Of a stretch of 64,000 bases of DNA, positions 15,598 through 25,123 are shown piece by piece. Origin of the DNA: Alishewanella aestuarii B11 (GTDB lineage Bacteria > Pseudomonadota > Gammaproteobacteria > Enterobacterales > Alteromonadaceae). The number at the start of each line of letters is the position of its first letter. Within the stretch, counting starts at the first letter, position 1. Position numbers and translations under genes: made by a program. Under the pieces are notes generated by a model. It ran no database searches, was not told where the DNA came from, and saw nothing but the letters and a program-made list of their open reading frames with translations. The stretch lies in NCBI RefSeq assembly GCF_000280055.1, contig NZ_ALAB01000024.1, positions 1 to 64,000 on the forward strand, written 5' to 3'.

Positions 15598-16449
15598 TTA
15601 GCGTTTACGGTATTCAGCTACTGCCTGATTTGAGGCTTCGACCATTTTGCGCCCGCGTGCTGAGCTTTGCGTCAGCATAATAAACAGCAGGTCAATGACC
15701 AGCTCCTGAGCATTACGTGACAAAATAGACGACAGCCGGGCGGCATTTTCATTGGCGACGGTTTTTAAATTCAGCACTGAGAGTTTCGCTACGGTATTAG
15801 GCGCAAAACCGGTCAGGCTCAGCAGCGGAATGCCACGGCTACTGGCATACTGGCTGACGACGATCATCTCCGGTGTTTCACCGGATTCACTGATCACCAC
15901 CAGTAAATCTTTATTGTTGTAGTGGGCTAAATCAGCCAGTTGGATATGATTATCACTTTCTGCGATGGCTTGTAGCCCCAGTTTGCGTAGCTTCAGGCAA
16001 AAATCCTGTGCCACCAGAAAGGAGGCACCTTTACCGGTTAGCATAATGCGTCTGGCTTGGGTCAGCAGTTGACAGCCTTGCTCCATACTGGCCTGATCAT
16101 TGGCACTAAGGGTATTGGTCAGAACTTCAATTTTACCCGCCAGCAGTTTGCGCGCCATTTCCTGAAAATTATCATTCAGCGCAATATCACCATGCAATTT
16201 AATGCTTTTCGGGCTGGCTTGCTGGTGCAGGCTGTCGTTAATTGCAAACTTAAAATCCGGGTAGCCCTTATAACCCAGCTTTTGCGTAAAGCGGACCACT
16301 GTAGCCTGACTAACGCCAACGGCCTGTGCCAGTTCCTGTGATGATAATTGACGAATTTGTGCTGAGTTCGCCAGTACATAGTCCGCTATCGCCAGTTCAG
16401 CGCTGCGTAAGCGGCTTTTTAGAAGCACAATTTTTTGTAATACGGCCAT
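15598..16449 (-). CDS. MurR/RpiR-family transcriptional regulator, 283 aa
   Basis: An N-terminal RpiR helix-turn-helix (residues 1-77, with LSSQELAQAVGVSQATVVRFTQKLG and KGYPDFKFAI) is followed by a SIS sugar-phosphate-binding domain (about 110-265, with ISESGETPEMI). Such proteins sense phosphosugars and control sugar or cell-wall recycling genes. HexR and MurR are relatives, but the match does not let me name the ligand. I place the start at the ATG at 16449 because GGAG lies just before it; an upstream in-frame ATG at 16521 would add 24 atypical residues. No sugar gene is adjacent, so the target genes are probably elsewhere. Confidence 0.88.
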   Translation of the reverse strand: MAVLQKIVLLKSRLRSAELAIADYVLANSAQIRQLSSQELAQAVGVSQATVVRFTQKLGYKGYPDFKFAINDSLHQQASPKSIKLHGDIALNDNFQEMARKLLAGKIEVLTNTLSANDQASMEQGCQLLTQARRIMLTGKGASFLVAQDFCLKLRKLGLQAIAESDNHIQLADLAHYNNKDLLVVISESGETPEMIVVSQYASSRGIPLLSLTGFAPNTVAKLSVLNLKTVANENAARLSSILSRNAQELVIDLLFIMLTQSSARGRKMVEASNQAVAEYRKR

Positions 16450-16608
16450 ACCTGGCTCCAAACTGCTGTTATGGTTTGAGTATACGCGTATTGCGGGCAG
16501 AAAGACCAGCCGCACGCCCACGCCAAAATGCTGTGCCGGCTAACGTTGCCAAAGGCGGTACTTCTGCATAAAATCGCCGGCCTGGATCTTCAACGCGAAG
16601 CGGAGTGC

Positions 16609-17322
16609 ATGGTGAATAAAAATCTACTGACAAATGGGGCGGCTTTGGTGCTGGTACTGGGCGGCGTGCTGCTTGCTCAGCCACTGCTGCTGAGTATCGG
16701 TATGTTTGCTTTGGCCGGCGCCATTACCAATACCCTGGCTATCCATATGTTGTTTGAGCGGGTGCCTCTGCTGTATGGCTCAGGTGTGATCCCGGCGCGC
16801 TTTGTGGAATTCCGGCAGGGGATCTATCAGTTGGTGATGACCGAGTTTTTTAGCAGTGAAAATATTGACCGCTTTTTAGCGGAGAAAAAACAACAACACA
16901 GCCGGGCCTTTGATTTTGAACCGGTAATCAAGCAAACCGATCTCAGTCCGGCCTTTAATGCGCTGGTCAGTGCCGTGGAGCAATCTTCTTTTGGCAGTAT
17001 GCTGTCGATGTTCGGCGGCAGTGCGATGCTAAAACCCTTACAACAGCCCTTTACTGAAAAATTACAGAGCGCACTGATTGAGATTAGTCAGAGTGAGCAG
17101 TTTAACCAGTTGCTGTTGACGCAATTGGACAGCCCGGAGCAATTAGCCGAGCTCAGACAACAAATTGAGCAAATTGTTGAACAGCGGCTGGCTGAGCTGA
17201 CCCCAGAGCTGGTGAAACAGATTATTCAACGGATGATCCGCGAGCATCTGGGCTGGCTGGTGGTTTGGGGCGGGGTCTTTGGTGGTGTGCTTGGTCTGCT
17301 GGCAGGACTGATTAGCCGCTAA
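16609..17322 (+). CDS. DUF445-family membrane protein, 237 aa
   Basis: The start is ATG 16609, preceded by GAAGCGGAG; longer in-frame starts lack a ribosome site. Residues 5-45 hold one or two membrane helices with the family pattern GAITNTLAIHMLFERVPLLYGSGVIP. A central cytosolic helical region (60-200) follows, and then a C-terminal membrane helix (LVVWGGVFGGVLGLLAGLI). This matches DUF445 proteins, of which E. coli YjiN is a larger relative, and no biochemical function is established. It is divergent from the RpiR regulator with about 160 bases between, so regulation by it is possible but unproven. Confidence 0.85.
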   Translation: MVNKNLLTNGAALVLVLGGVLLAQPLLLSIGMFALAGAITNTLAIHMLFERVPLLYGSGVIPARFVEFRQGIYQLVMTEFFSSENIDRFLAEKKQQHSRAFDFEPVIKQTDLSPAFNALVSAVEQSSFGSMLSMFGGSAMLKPLQQPFTEKLQSALIEISQSEQFNQLLLTQLDSPEQLAELRQQIEQIVEQRLAELTPELVKQIIQRMIREHLGWLVVWGGVFGGVLGLLAGLISR

Positions 17323-17343
17323 TCCCTTGCTGAACCGCTGAAA

Positions 17344-17368
17344 TGGCAGTACCGTAGTGTAACTGCCA
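17344..17368. repeat. Inverted repeat between DUF445 and DUF4394 genes
   Basis: The arms TGGCAGT (17344-17350) and ACTGCCA (17362-17368) are exact complements with an 11-base spacer. There is no following T-run, so it is a poor terminator. It could be an operator upstream of the next gene or a chance dyad. Confidence 0.35.
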
Positions 17369-17396
17369 GTTGGCGTTCTTAAAGCGAGGTACAACC

Positions 17397-18242
17397 ATGA
17401 CGGTAACAACCAAGACCTGTAGTATTGCAGCAGCGCTATTGTTAAGTCCTCTTTGTTTGCAGGCAATGCCTGAACTGAAAGGCAATGAACAGCTGTGGTT
17501 ATTAACGGCTGAACAGCAGCTGGTTAAAGTTGCGGCCAAGGCGCCACAACAAGTTATCGAGCAACGTGCCTTGCAGGGACTCTCTGCAGCAGAGCGGTTA
17601 ATTGGTATTGATTACCGGGTGGCGTACGGCGTGTTGTTTGGTTTATCGAATCAGGGCCAGCTCTATCAGATCAATACGACAGACGGCAGCCTGACTAAAG
17701 TTGGTACTGCATTACCCGCCGGCAGTCTGACTGAGGCTGCTTATGGTTTTGATTTTAACCCGGCGGCAGATCGGCTCCGGGTCGTTAATGTGCAGGGACA
17801 AAATTTACGCCTGCATCCGGAAACCGGCGCGCTGGCCTTTACTGATCCCAAGCTGCATTATGCCGCGGACGACGTCAATGCCAATAAGCAACCAGCGATA
17901 GTTGCTGCCGCTTATACCTATAATCAGCAAAATGAGAAACTCACCACCAATTATGCTATCGATCTGGCACAAGGCACGCTGGTGACTCAGGGCAGTATTG
18001 AAGGCCAGGAGCCGGCAGTTTCACCCAACACCGGTACCCTGTTCACAGTAGGTAGCCTGGGCTTAGCGGCACTTAGCGACGTCGCCTTTGATATTTCCGA
18101 TCTGCGTAATATTGGCCTGTTGGCAGTCAGCAAACAAGGCGCAGCGGTAAGTAGCTTGTATCAGGTGGATCTGGCCAGTGGTAAAACACTGTTACTTGGC
18201 GAGTTACCGACCAGCATAACGGGTATCGCCATTGAACCTTAA
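17397..18242 (+). CDS. DUF4394 domain secreted protein, 281 aa
   Basis: A signal peptide occupies about residues 1-23 (AALLLSPLCLQAMP). The mature protein is built of beta-propeller-like strands. Typical DUF4394 phrases are LIGIDYRVAYGVLFGLSNQGQLYQI, FDFNPAADRLRVVNVQGQNLR and the final TSITGIAIEP. Members are exported and of unknown function. I prefer ATG 17397, which has GCGAGG before it and gives a proper signal peptide, over the upstream in-frame ATG at 17370. Its last 11 bases overlap the start of the cupredoxin gene, so the two must be co-translated. Confidence 0.85.
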   Translation: MTVTTKTCSIAAALLLSPLCLQAMPELKGNEQLWLLTAEQQLVKVAAKAPQQVIEQRALQGLSAAERLIGIDYRVAYGVLFGLSNQGQLYQINTTDGSLTKVGTALPAGSLTEAAYGFDFNPAADRLRVVNVQGQNLRLHPETGALAFTDPKLHYAADDVNANKQPAIVAAAYTYNQQNEKLTTNYAIDLAQGTLVTQGSIEGQEPAVSPNTGTLFTVGSLGLAALSDVAFDISDLRNIGLLAVSKQGAAVSSLYQVDLASGKTLLLGELPTSITGIAIEP

Positions 18243-18846
18243 ACTACTGACCATACTACTGACGCTGGCGCTGCTATTTAGCAGCGTTAGCCTGGCCGCC
18301 GGGTTGCAGGTACAGGTGATTGACGAGCAAGGCAAACCGGTTGCCGGGGCAGTGGTGTTTTTAGAATCCGCTGCTGCCAGTGCAGCGGTAAAGCCTGTCG
18401 ACGATGCCCGTATTGTGCAAAAGGATAAAACCTTTATCCCGGATGTGCTGGTGATCCCGCGCGGTACCGCCGTGTATTTTCCCAACGAAGATACGGTGCG
18501 ACATCATGTGTATTCGTTTTCTGCCATCAAGCCGTTTGAAATTAAGCTTTATGTTGGCACCCCTGCCTCGCCGGTGCTATTCGATCAGAGTGGCGTCGCG
18601 GTGCTTGGCTGCAATATTCACGATGAAATGATTGCCTGGGTGGTGGCGCTGGATACGCCTTATTACAGCCGCAGTGATCAGCAGGGATTATCCAGGCTGG
18701 AGCAGGTACCGGCCGGAAGTTATACCTTGCGGGTTTGGCATAAAGACTTATTAAACGAGCAGGATGTGCCAAAGCTGGCAATAGAAATCGGCCAGCAGCC
18801 ACAGCAAACGACGGTGCAATTGCCGAAGCTGGCACCGGTATTTTAA
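18232..18846 (+). CDS. Secreted cupredoxin-like protein (methylamine-utilisation-like family), 204 aa
   Basis: The gene starts with TTG at 18232, inside the end of the DUF4394 gene, and has a clean signal peptide (residues 1-23). The mature protein combines a cupredoxin fold with a carboxypeptidase-regulatory-like beta segment. The copper ligands are visible: His in VRHHVYSF near residue 87, then Cys, His and Met in LGCNIHDEM near residue 124. This is the type-1 blue copper arrangement. Relatives are often annotated as methylamine utilisation protein, but no mau genes are near, so it more likely carries electrons or binds copper in the periplasm. A terminator follows at once. Confidence 0.83.
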   Translation: MNLKLLTILLTLALLFSSVSLAAGLQVQVIDEQGKPVAGAVVFLESAAASAAVKPVDDARIVQKDKTFIPDVLVIPRGTAVYFPNEDTVRHHVYSFSAIKPFEIKLYVGTPASPVLFDQSGVAVLGCNIHDEMIAWVVALDTPYYSRSDQQGLSRLEQVPAGSYTLRVWHKDLLNEQDVPKLAIEIGQQPQQTTVQLPKLAPVF

Positions 18847-18858
18847 ACCTATTTTATG

Positions 18859-18882
18859 CCGCCGGTAATACGGCGGTCTTTT
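18859..18882 (+). terminator. Rho-independent terminator after the cupredoxin gene
   Basis: CCGCCG (18859-18864) and CGGCGG (18871-18876) form a 6-bp GC-rich stem with a six-base loop, followed by TCTTTT. It lies 13 bases after the stop codon. Confidence 0.65.
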
Positions 18883-18963
18883 CCGCGTCTATACTAGAGC
18901 TGGCGTTTTGATGTCGCTTCGGTTGGTAGTTATTATCAGCAATATGCATCAAGGAGAGCCAGT

Positions 18964-19761
18964 ATGAGAAATAAAATACTCAGAACATCAGCGATTAGCC
19001 TACTGTTCTATTTTTCCAGCGTGGTTCAGGCAGTGCCGGCAGAGCAGTTGGATATTGCCGGTATAAAACTTGGTATGACGGTTGATGAAGTCAAGGCAGC
19101 CATTAATACCTTTGATCCCCAGCTACAGATTGAAGAAGTTGCTGCGGTGTTTGACCTGAACGATGGCGCCAATCTGCAACCCAGCCCGGAGTTTTTGGAT
19201 CGGATAGAAGCCTTACAAGGGAATCAGGGGGCCGTGTTAAAGGTATTCTTCTCCGGTCCGGTGGGCGAGGTACGGGTAATTGGCGTGGCCCGCAAGGGAT
19301 TGATCCTGAGCAACCAGCCGGCGTCAGCGCAATTTATGCAGTCGCTTACGGCACGTTATGGTCAACCAACGGCATTTAATCGTAATCAAAAAGATCAGCC
19401 GGTATGGGAAGCGAGCGGCAAGATGTCCTGTCTGAAAGCCCGGGATTATAAGAATGAGCCGCAGGTGAATATTGCGCCGGGTTTTGGTGAAAGTGTGTTA
19501 GTCAATGTCAGTGCGGAGCAGTTCTTTAGTAGCCGGGCCAGCAATAATACTGGTAAGGGATTATTCCCGAAAGAATTTACTGACTGTGGTAGTTACCTGA
19601 GTTACTTTTTCCCGGGCGATCCGATCAGTAGCTTTAGTGGCGAACTAATGGATCTGGGTGCGATAGTGCACACAGAACGCAGCCGACAACAATGGGTTGA
19701 ACAGTTAACGGCAGAAGCGATACAGAAACGGCTATCAAAAGGTCAGGTACCGAAGTTTTAG
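18964..19761 (+). CDS. Secreted protein of unknown function, 265 aa
   Basis: AAGGAGA precedes the ATG. Residues 1-23 are a signal peptide (LLFYFSSVVQAVPA). The mature part opens with LDIAGIKLGMTVDEVKAAI, a short helix-strand pattern seen at the start of many periplasmic proteins of the SmpA/BamE-like kind that detect or fold at the envelope. The remainder has no motif that I recognise. Two Cys (near residues 160 and 215) could form a disulfide. It appears to be a single-gene unit, with terminators on both sides. The resemblance to BamE-like proteins is slight and should not be taken as a function. Confidence 0.7.
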   Translation: MRNKILRTSAISLLFYFSSVVQAVPAEQLDIAGIKLGMTVDEVKAAINTFDPQLQIEEVAAVFDLNDGANLQPSPEFLDRIEALQGNQGAVLKVFFSGPVGEVRVIGVARKGLILSNQPASAQFMQSLTARYGQPTAFNRNQKDQPVWEASGKMSCLKARDYKNEPQVNIAPGFGESVLVNVSAEQFFSSRASNNTGKGLFPKEFTDCGSYLSYFFPGDPISSFSGELMDLGAIVHTERSRQQWVEQLTAEAIQKRLSKGQVPKF

Positions 19762-19778
19762 GCGAGATGAAGATTACG

Positions 19779-19808
19779 AAACAGGCCGGTCTGGTGACCG
19801 GCCTGTTT
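19779..19808. terminator. Bidirectional terminator between the secreted protein gene and katG
   Basis: AAACAGGCCGGT (19779-19790) and ACCGGCCTGTTT (19797-19808) are perfect 12-base complements with a six-base loop. The stem lies between two convergent stop codons (19761 and 19822) and has A/T tails on both sides, so it can stop transcription from either direction. Confidence 0.85.
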
Positions 19809-19821
19809 GGGTAAAGACCAC

Positions 19822-22011
<2,190 letters not shown>

Positions 22012-22164
22012 TCACTCCTGTTTTGGTTATTGCAAAGGGTACGACGCGCGATACGTCAATAAGTTGCAATAACTATAGCCCCCAATATGGAAAAGGAAAA
22101 ATAACTTAAAACGAATAGCCTAATAGCTTTTAGCAATTAAAAAGAAAGATTTTAACTGTTTATT

Positions 22165-22452
22165 TCAACCTTGCTGACCATTAAACCACTGGATGCCATA
22201 GTGTGAGAAGATTTCCGCATCGCGGTTATACCAGCGCCGGAACGGTTCAATATTAAAACCATGGAGTTGCGCCAGATAGGCATAGCGCATGGCGGTTTGC
22301 AGCATATCAGGATAGCGCCAGATCCGGCCGTAGGCGACCACATGCAGCTGTGGGTGCTCCCCCAGAATATCCAGTGCCTGCATCACTTTATGTAAGTAAC
22401 GCAGTTCCGAGGTTTGCTCCGGGGTAATTGCCTGCGGATGAAATTTGGCCAT
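22165..22452 (-). CDS. Small conserved-looking protein, 95 aa, unknown function
   Basis: The 95-residue frame has a natural composition with several aromatic residues and no membrane segment. Its N-terminal third (ITPEQTSELRYLHKVMQALDIL) is helical, followed by HPQLHVVAYGRIWRYPDML. I do not recognise a family. It lies upstream of katG on the same strand with a gap of about 156 bases, and divergent from the ABC exporter. A read from base 22452 gives a plausible ATG, though the ribosome site is only moderate. Codon use looks like that of the neighbouring chromosomal genes, which favours a real gene. Confidence 0.6.
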   Translation of the reverse strand: MAKFHPQAITPEQTSELRYLHKVMQALDILGEHPQLHVVAYGRIWRYPDMLQTAMRYAYLAQLHGFNIEPFRRWYNRDAEIFSHYGIQWFNGQQG

Positions 22453-22620
22453 GCTTAGCTCCGATCAGAACGGGTTTAACGTCAGTATTTTTATATCGGC
22501 TGTCGCCGCATAGATTTGAGCTGCATTTTGCGCGGACGCTGAAATTTTCTGTCGACCTCTTGTTTAATGCGGCTTGCGGCGCCACCTCTGAGCTTTTAGC
22601 CGAGCTGAATTGCAGGATAA

Positions 22621-24381
22621 ATGATGAGTGCTTCGCCACAACAAAAGCAGCCAGGTGTTTTACGCTGGGTTGCCGGGTTTTTAAATCCTTATCGCGGCCG
22701 GGTGTTAGCGGCGCTGCTGTTTTTATTGCTTAGCTCGCTGGCCTGGCTGGCTTTAGGGCAGGGTGTACGTTTACTGGTAGACGAAGGCTTTGTTGCCGGT
22801 AATAGCAGCCGTTTAAACGAACTGACGTTACTGGTACTGGCTATCACGCTGGTCGGGGCTGTGGCGGTATTTTTCCGCTTCTACTTTATGAGCTGGCTCG
22901 GTGAGCGGGTCAGTGCCGATCTGCGCAACCAGGTGTTTCAACATTTACTTAAACTGTCACCTGCGTTTTACAGTGAAACCCGCACCGGTGAGGTGATTTC
23001 GCGTTTTACTGCTGACACTACCTTATTACAAAGCGTGGTTGGTTCCAGCCTGTCGATGGCGCTACGCTCAGCGGTTACCGCTATCGGTGGCCTGACGATG
23101 ATGGCCTTTACCAGTATTAAGCTGACATTATTGGTGTTTCTGGCGGTGCCCTTGGTATTAGCACCGATTTTTATCCTTGGTAAAAAGGTGCGCAAGCTGG
23201 CCAGGCAAAGTCAGGATCGGTTGGCTGATATTGGCGCTCATGTTGATGAAAGCCTGCATGAAATTCATACCGTGCAATCCTATGGCCATGAACTGCGCGA
23301 TGAACAGCATTTTGCGCAAAAAATCGATGCCGTACTGGAGGCGGCACGGGGCCGGATCTTTTATCGTGCCCTACTTATTGCCTCGGTGATGCTACTTAGC
23401 ATCGGCGCTGTGACAGTAGTTGGCTATATTGGTGCGCAGAATGTGTTAACCGGCAGTATCAGCGCCGGCCAACTTACCGCGTTTTTATTCTATGCCGTGA
23501 TGGTCGCCGGCGGCATGGCCACTATTAGCGAAGTGATAGGTGAAGTGCAGCGGGCGGCGGGTGCAGCAGAGCGGCTGCAGGAACTGGCCAGTGAACCAGT
23601 GCAAATCGCTGCGCCTGCGCAGCCGATAGCACTGCCAGCAAAGCTGAGCGGCGATTTACGTTTTGACGCGGTCAGCTTTGCCTATCCGCTGTCGCCGGCA
23701 CAACAGGTGCTGCACCAGCTTAGCTTTGCGGTGAGGGCGGGTGAGCGGGTGGCCTTAGTTGGCCCCAGTGGCGCGGGTAAAAGTACCCTCTTTCAGTTGT
23801 TGCAGCGTTTTTATGATGTCAGCGCCGGGTCGATTTATCTGGACCAACTGCCGATCACAGCGCTCGAGCCGGCACAATTGCGCCGCCAATTTGCGCTGGT
23901 GCCACAGGAGGCGGTGATCTTTGCCAACTCGGTGCTGGAAAACGTGCGTTATGGCCGGCCAGAGGCCAGTCTGGAGCAGGTGATTGCCGCCTGTGTTGCG
24001 GCGCGGGCTGATCAGTTTATCCGCGACTTGCCAGAAGGGTATCAGACTCAACTGGGCGAGCGGGGCGTGCGCCTGTCTGGCGGTCAGAAGCAGCGTATTG
24101 CGATTGCCCGGGCCATTTTGGCGGATCGCCCAATTTTATTACTGGACGAAGCCACCAGTGCGCTGGATGCTGCCAGTGAACATGCGGTCAAACTGGCGTT
24201 GCAGGAGTTGATGCAGCAAAAAACCACGCTGATTATCGCCCATCGGCTGAGCACGGTATTAAATGCTGACCGGATCCTGGTGCTGGATCAGGGGCGGCTG
24301 CTGGCCAGTGGCAGCCATAGCGAACTGGTGGCGACTTGTCCGCTTTATCGCGAGCTTGCCGAGTTGCAGTTATTGGCCTGA
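22621..24381 (+). CDS. ABC exporter half-transporter (permease fused to ATPase), 586 aa
   Basis: The N-terminal 330 residues hold six membrane helices of the ABC-exporter type, with the coupling-helix region near residues 105-125. The ATPase domain (about 345-586) has Walker A GPSGAGKST (near 381), the Q-loop in VPQEAVIF, signature LSGGQKQR (near 485), Walker B ILLLDEATSALD (about 502) and the H-loop IIAHRLS. It should work as a homodimer like MsbA. It resembles ABC exporters annotated as lipid or multidrug transporters, but the substrate cannot be read from sequence. GCAGGA precedes the start. The secreted-protein gene 54 bases downstream may be co-transcribed. Confidence 0.9.
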   Translation: MMSASPQQKQPGVLRWVAGFLNPYRGRVLAALLFLLLSSLAWLALGQGVRLLVDEGFVAGNSSRLNELTLLVLAITLVGAVAVFFRFYFMSWLGERVSADLRNQVFQHLLKLSPAFYSETRTGEVISRFTADTTLLQSVVGSSLSMALRSAVTAIGGLTMMAFTSIKLTLLVFLAVPLVLAPIFILGKKVRKLARQSQDRLADIGAHVDESLHEIHTVQSYGHELRDEQHFAQKIDAVLEAARGRIFYRALLIASVMLLSIGAVTVVGYIGAQNVLTGSISAGQLTAFLFYAVMVAGGMATISEVIGEVQRAAGAAERLQELASEPVQIAAPAQPIALPAKLSGDLRFDAVSFAYPLSPAQQVLHQLSFAVRAGERVALVGPSGAGKSTLFQLLQRFYDVSAGSIYLDQLPITALEPAQLRRQFALVPQEAVIFANSVLENVRYGRPEASLEQVIAACVAARADQFIRDLPEGYQTQLGERGVRLSGGQKQRIAIARAILADRPILLLDEATSALDAASEHAVKLALQELMQQKTTLIIAHRLSTVLNADRILVLDQGRLLASGSHSELVATCPLYRELAELQLLA

Positions 24382-24435
24382 TCGGTTTTACTTAGTATCC
24401 GATCCCCAATAATGATAACGATAACGGAGTAACCC

Positions 24436-24975
24436 ATGCTGCGAGTAAGCCAAATCCTGCTGTTCCTGCTATTGAGCCTGTTGAACTTCTCACTACAGGC
24501 CGAGCAATCAACATTACATCCAAAACTTGAACCCTTCAGACCCTATCTGGATACTTACTGGCAGGGCGATCTGACGCAAAGCGACGCGGCCGAAAAAATG
24601 ATTGACCGCTCGCACTGGCAGCGGGCTTTAAACGGCAACGCTATTAAAACGGTGCATTCGATTAATGATGGCGTTTATGGCGGCGAGTCGATTATTTATT
24701 GGGATGAAGCCAAACAAAGCATCAATTACTACTATTTTACGACGGCCGGGTTTTATACCCACGGCAGTATGACGTTTGAAGATAATAATCAGCGGATCAT
24801 CGCCCGCGAGGCAGTCGAAAATAATGCCAACGGCATTACGATGGTGGAGTCAGTCAGTACCCTGACTGGCGATATCTTAACCGTGAGCGCGCGTTATCTG
24901 CAAAACGGTGAATGGGTAACAGGACACAGCGCCAGCTATCGCCGGGTGGCGCTACTTGAGGTTAAGTTTAAATAA
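24436..24975 (+). CDS. Secreted protein of unknown function, 179 aa
   Basis: A signal peptide covers about residues 1-22 (ILLFLLLSLLNFSLQAEQS). The mature part has strand-rich features reminiscent of lipocalin-like DUF1579 proteins: a first segment on a bound polar patch (YLDTYWQGDLTQSD), then GGESIIYWDEAKQSINYYYFTTAGF and a later repeat of charged strands. That likeness is a weak guess. ACGGAGTAA precedes the ATG. It lies directly after the ABC exporter and may share its transcript, so a role in the same export pathway is possible. No catalytic motif is visible. Confidence 0.68.
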   Translation: MLRVSQILLFLLLSLLNFSLQAEQSTLHPKLEPFRPYLDTYWQGDLTQSDAAEKMIDRSHWQRALNGNAIKTVHSINDGVYGGESIIYWDEAKQSINYYYFTTAGFYTHGSMTFEDNNQRIIAREAVENNANGITMVESVSTLTGDILTVSARYLQNGEWVTGHSASYRRVALLEVKFK

Positions 24976-25123
24976 TCTGGATAAATATCGGGCAGTTAGC
25001 GGTGTCAGGCTTGCACTACTGCTGGTTTAGGGTACAGTGGATATATTTACAGTCTGACAGCTGAAGCCGGATCTTCTATGCTGTCGGCCTGCTGTTCACT
25101 GTCACCCGTGAAAAGGAATCTTG

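Noticed and set aside
17253..17262. Chi-like sequence (GCTGGTGG) as evidence of RecBCD control
   Set aside because: Eight-base matches occur by chance, and the Chi sequence of this species is not known.
24380..24410. Hairpin after the ABC exporter (GATCGG/CCGATC)
   Set aside because: The loop is long and no T-run follows, so it is not a convincing terminator.
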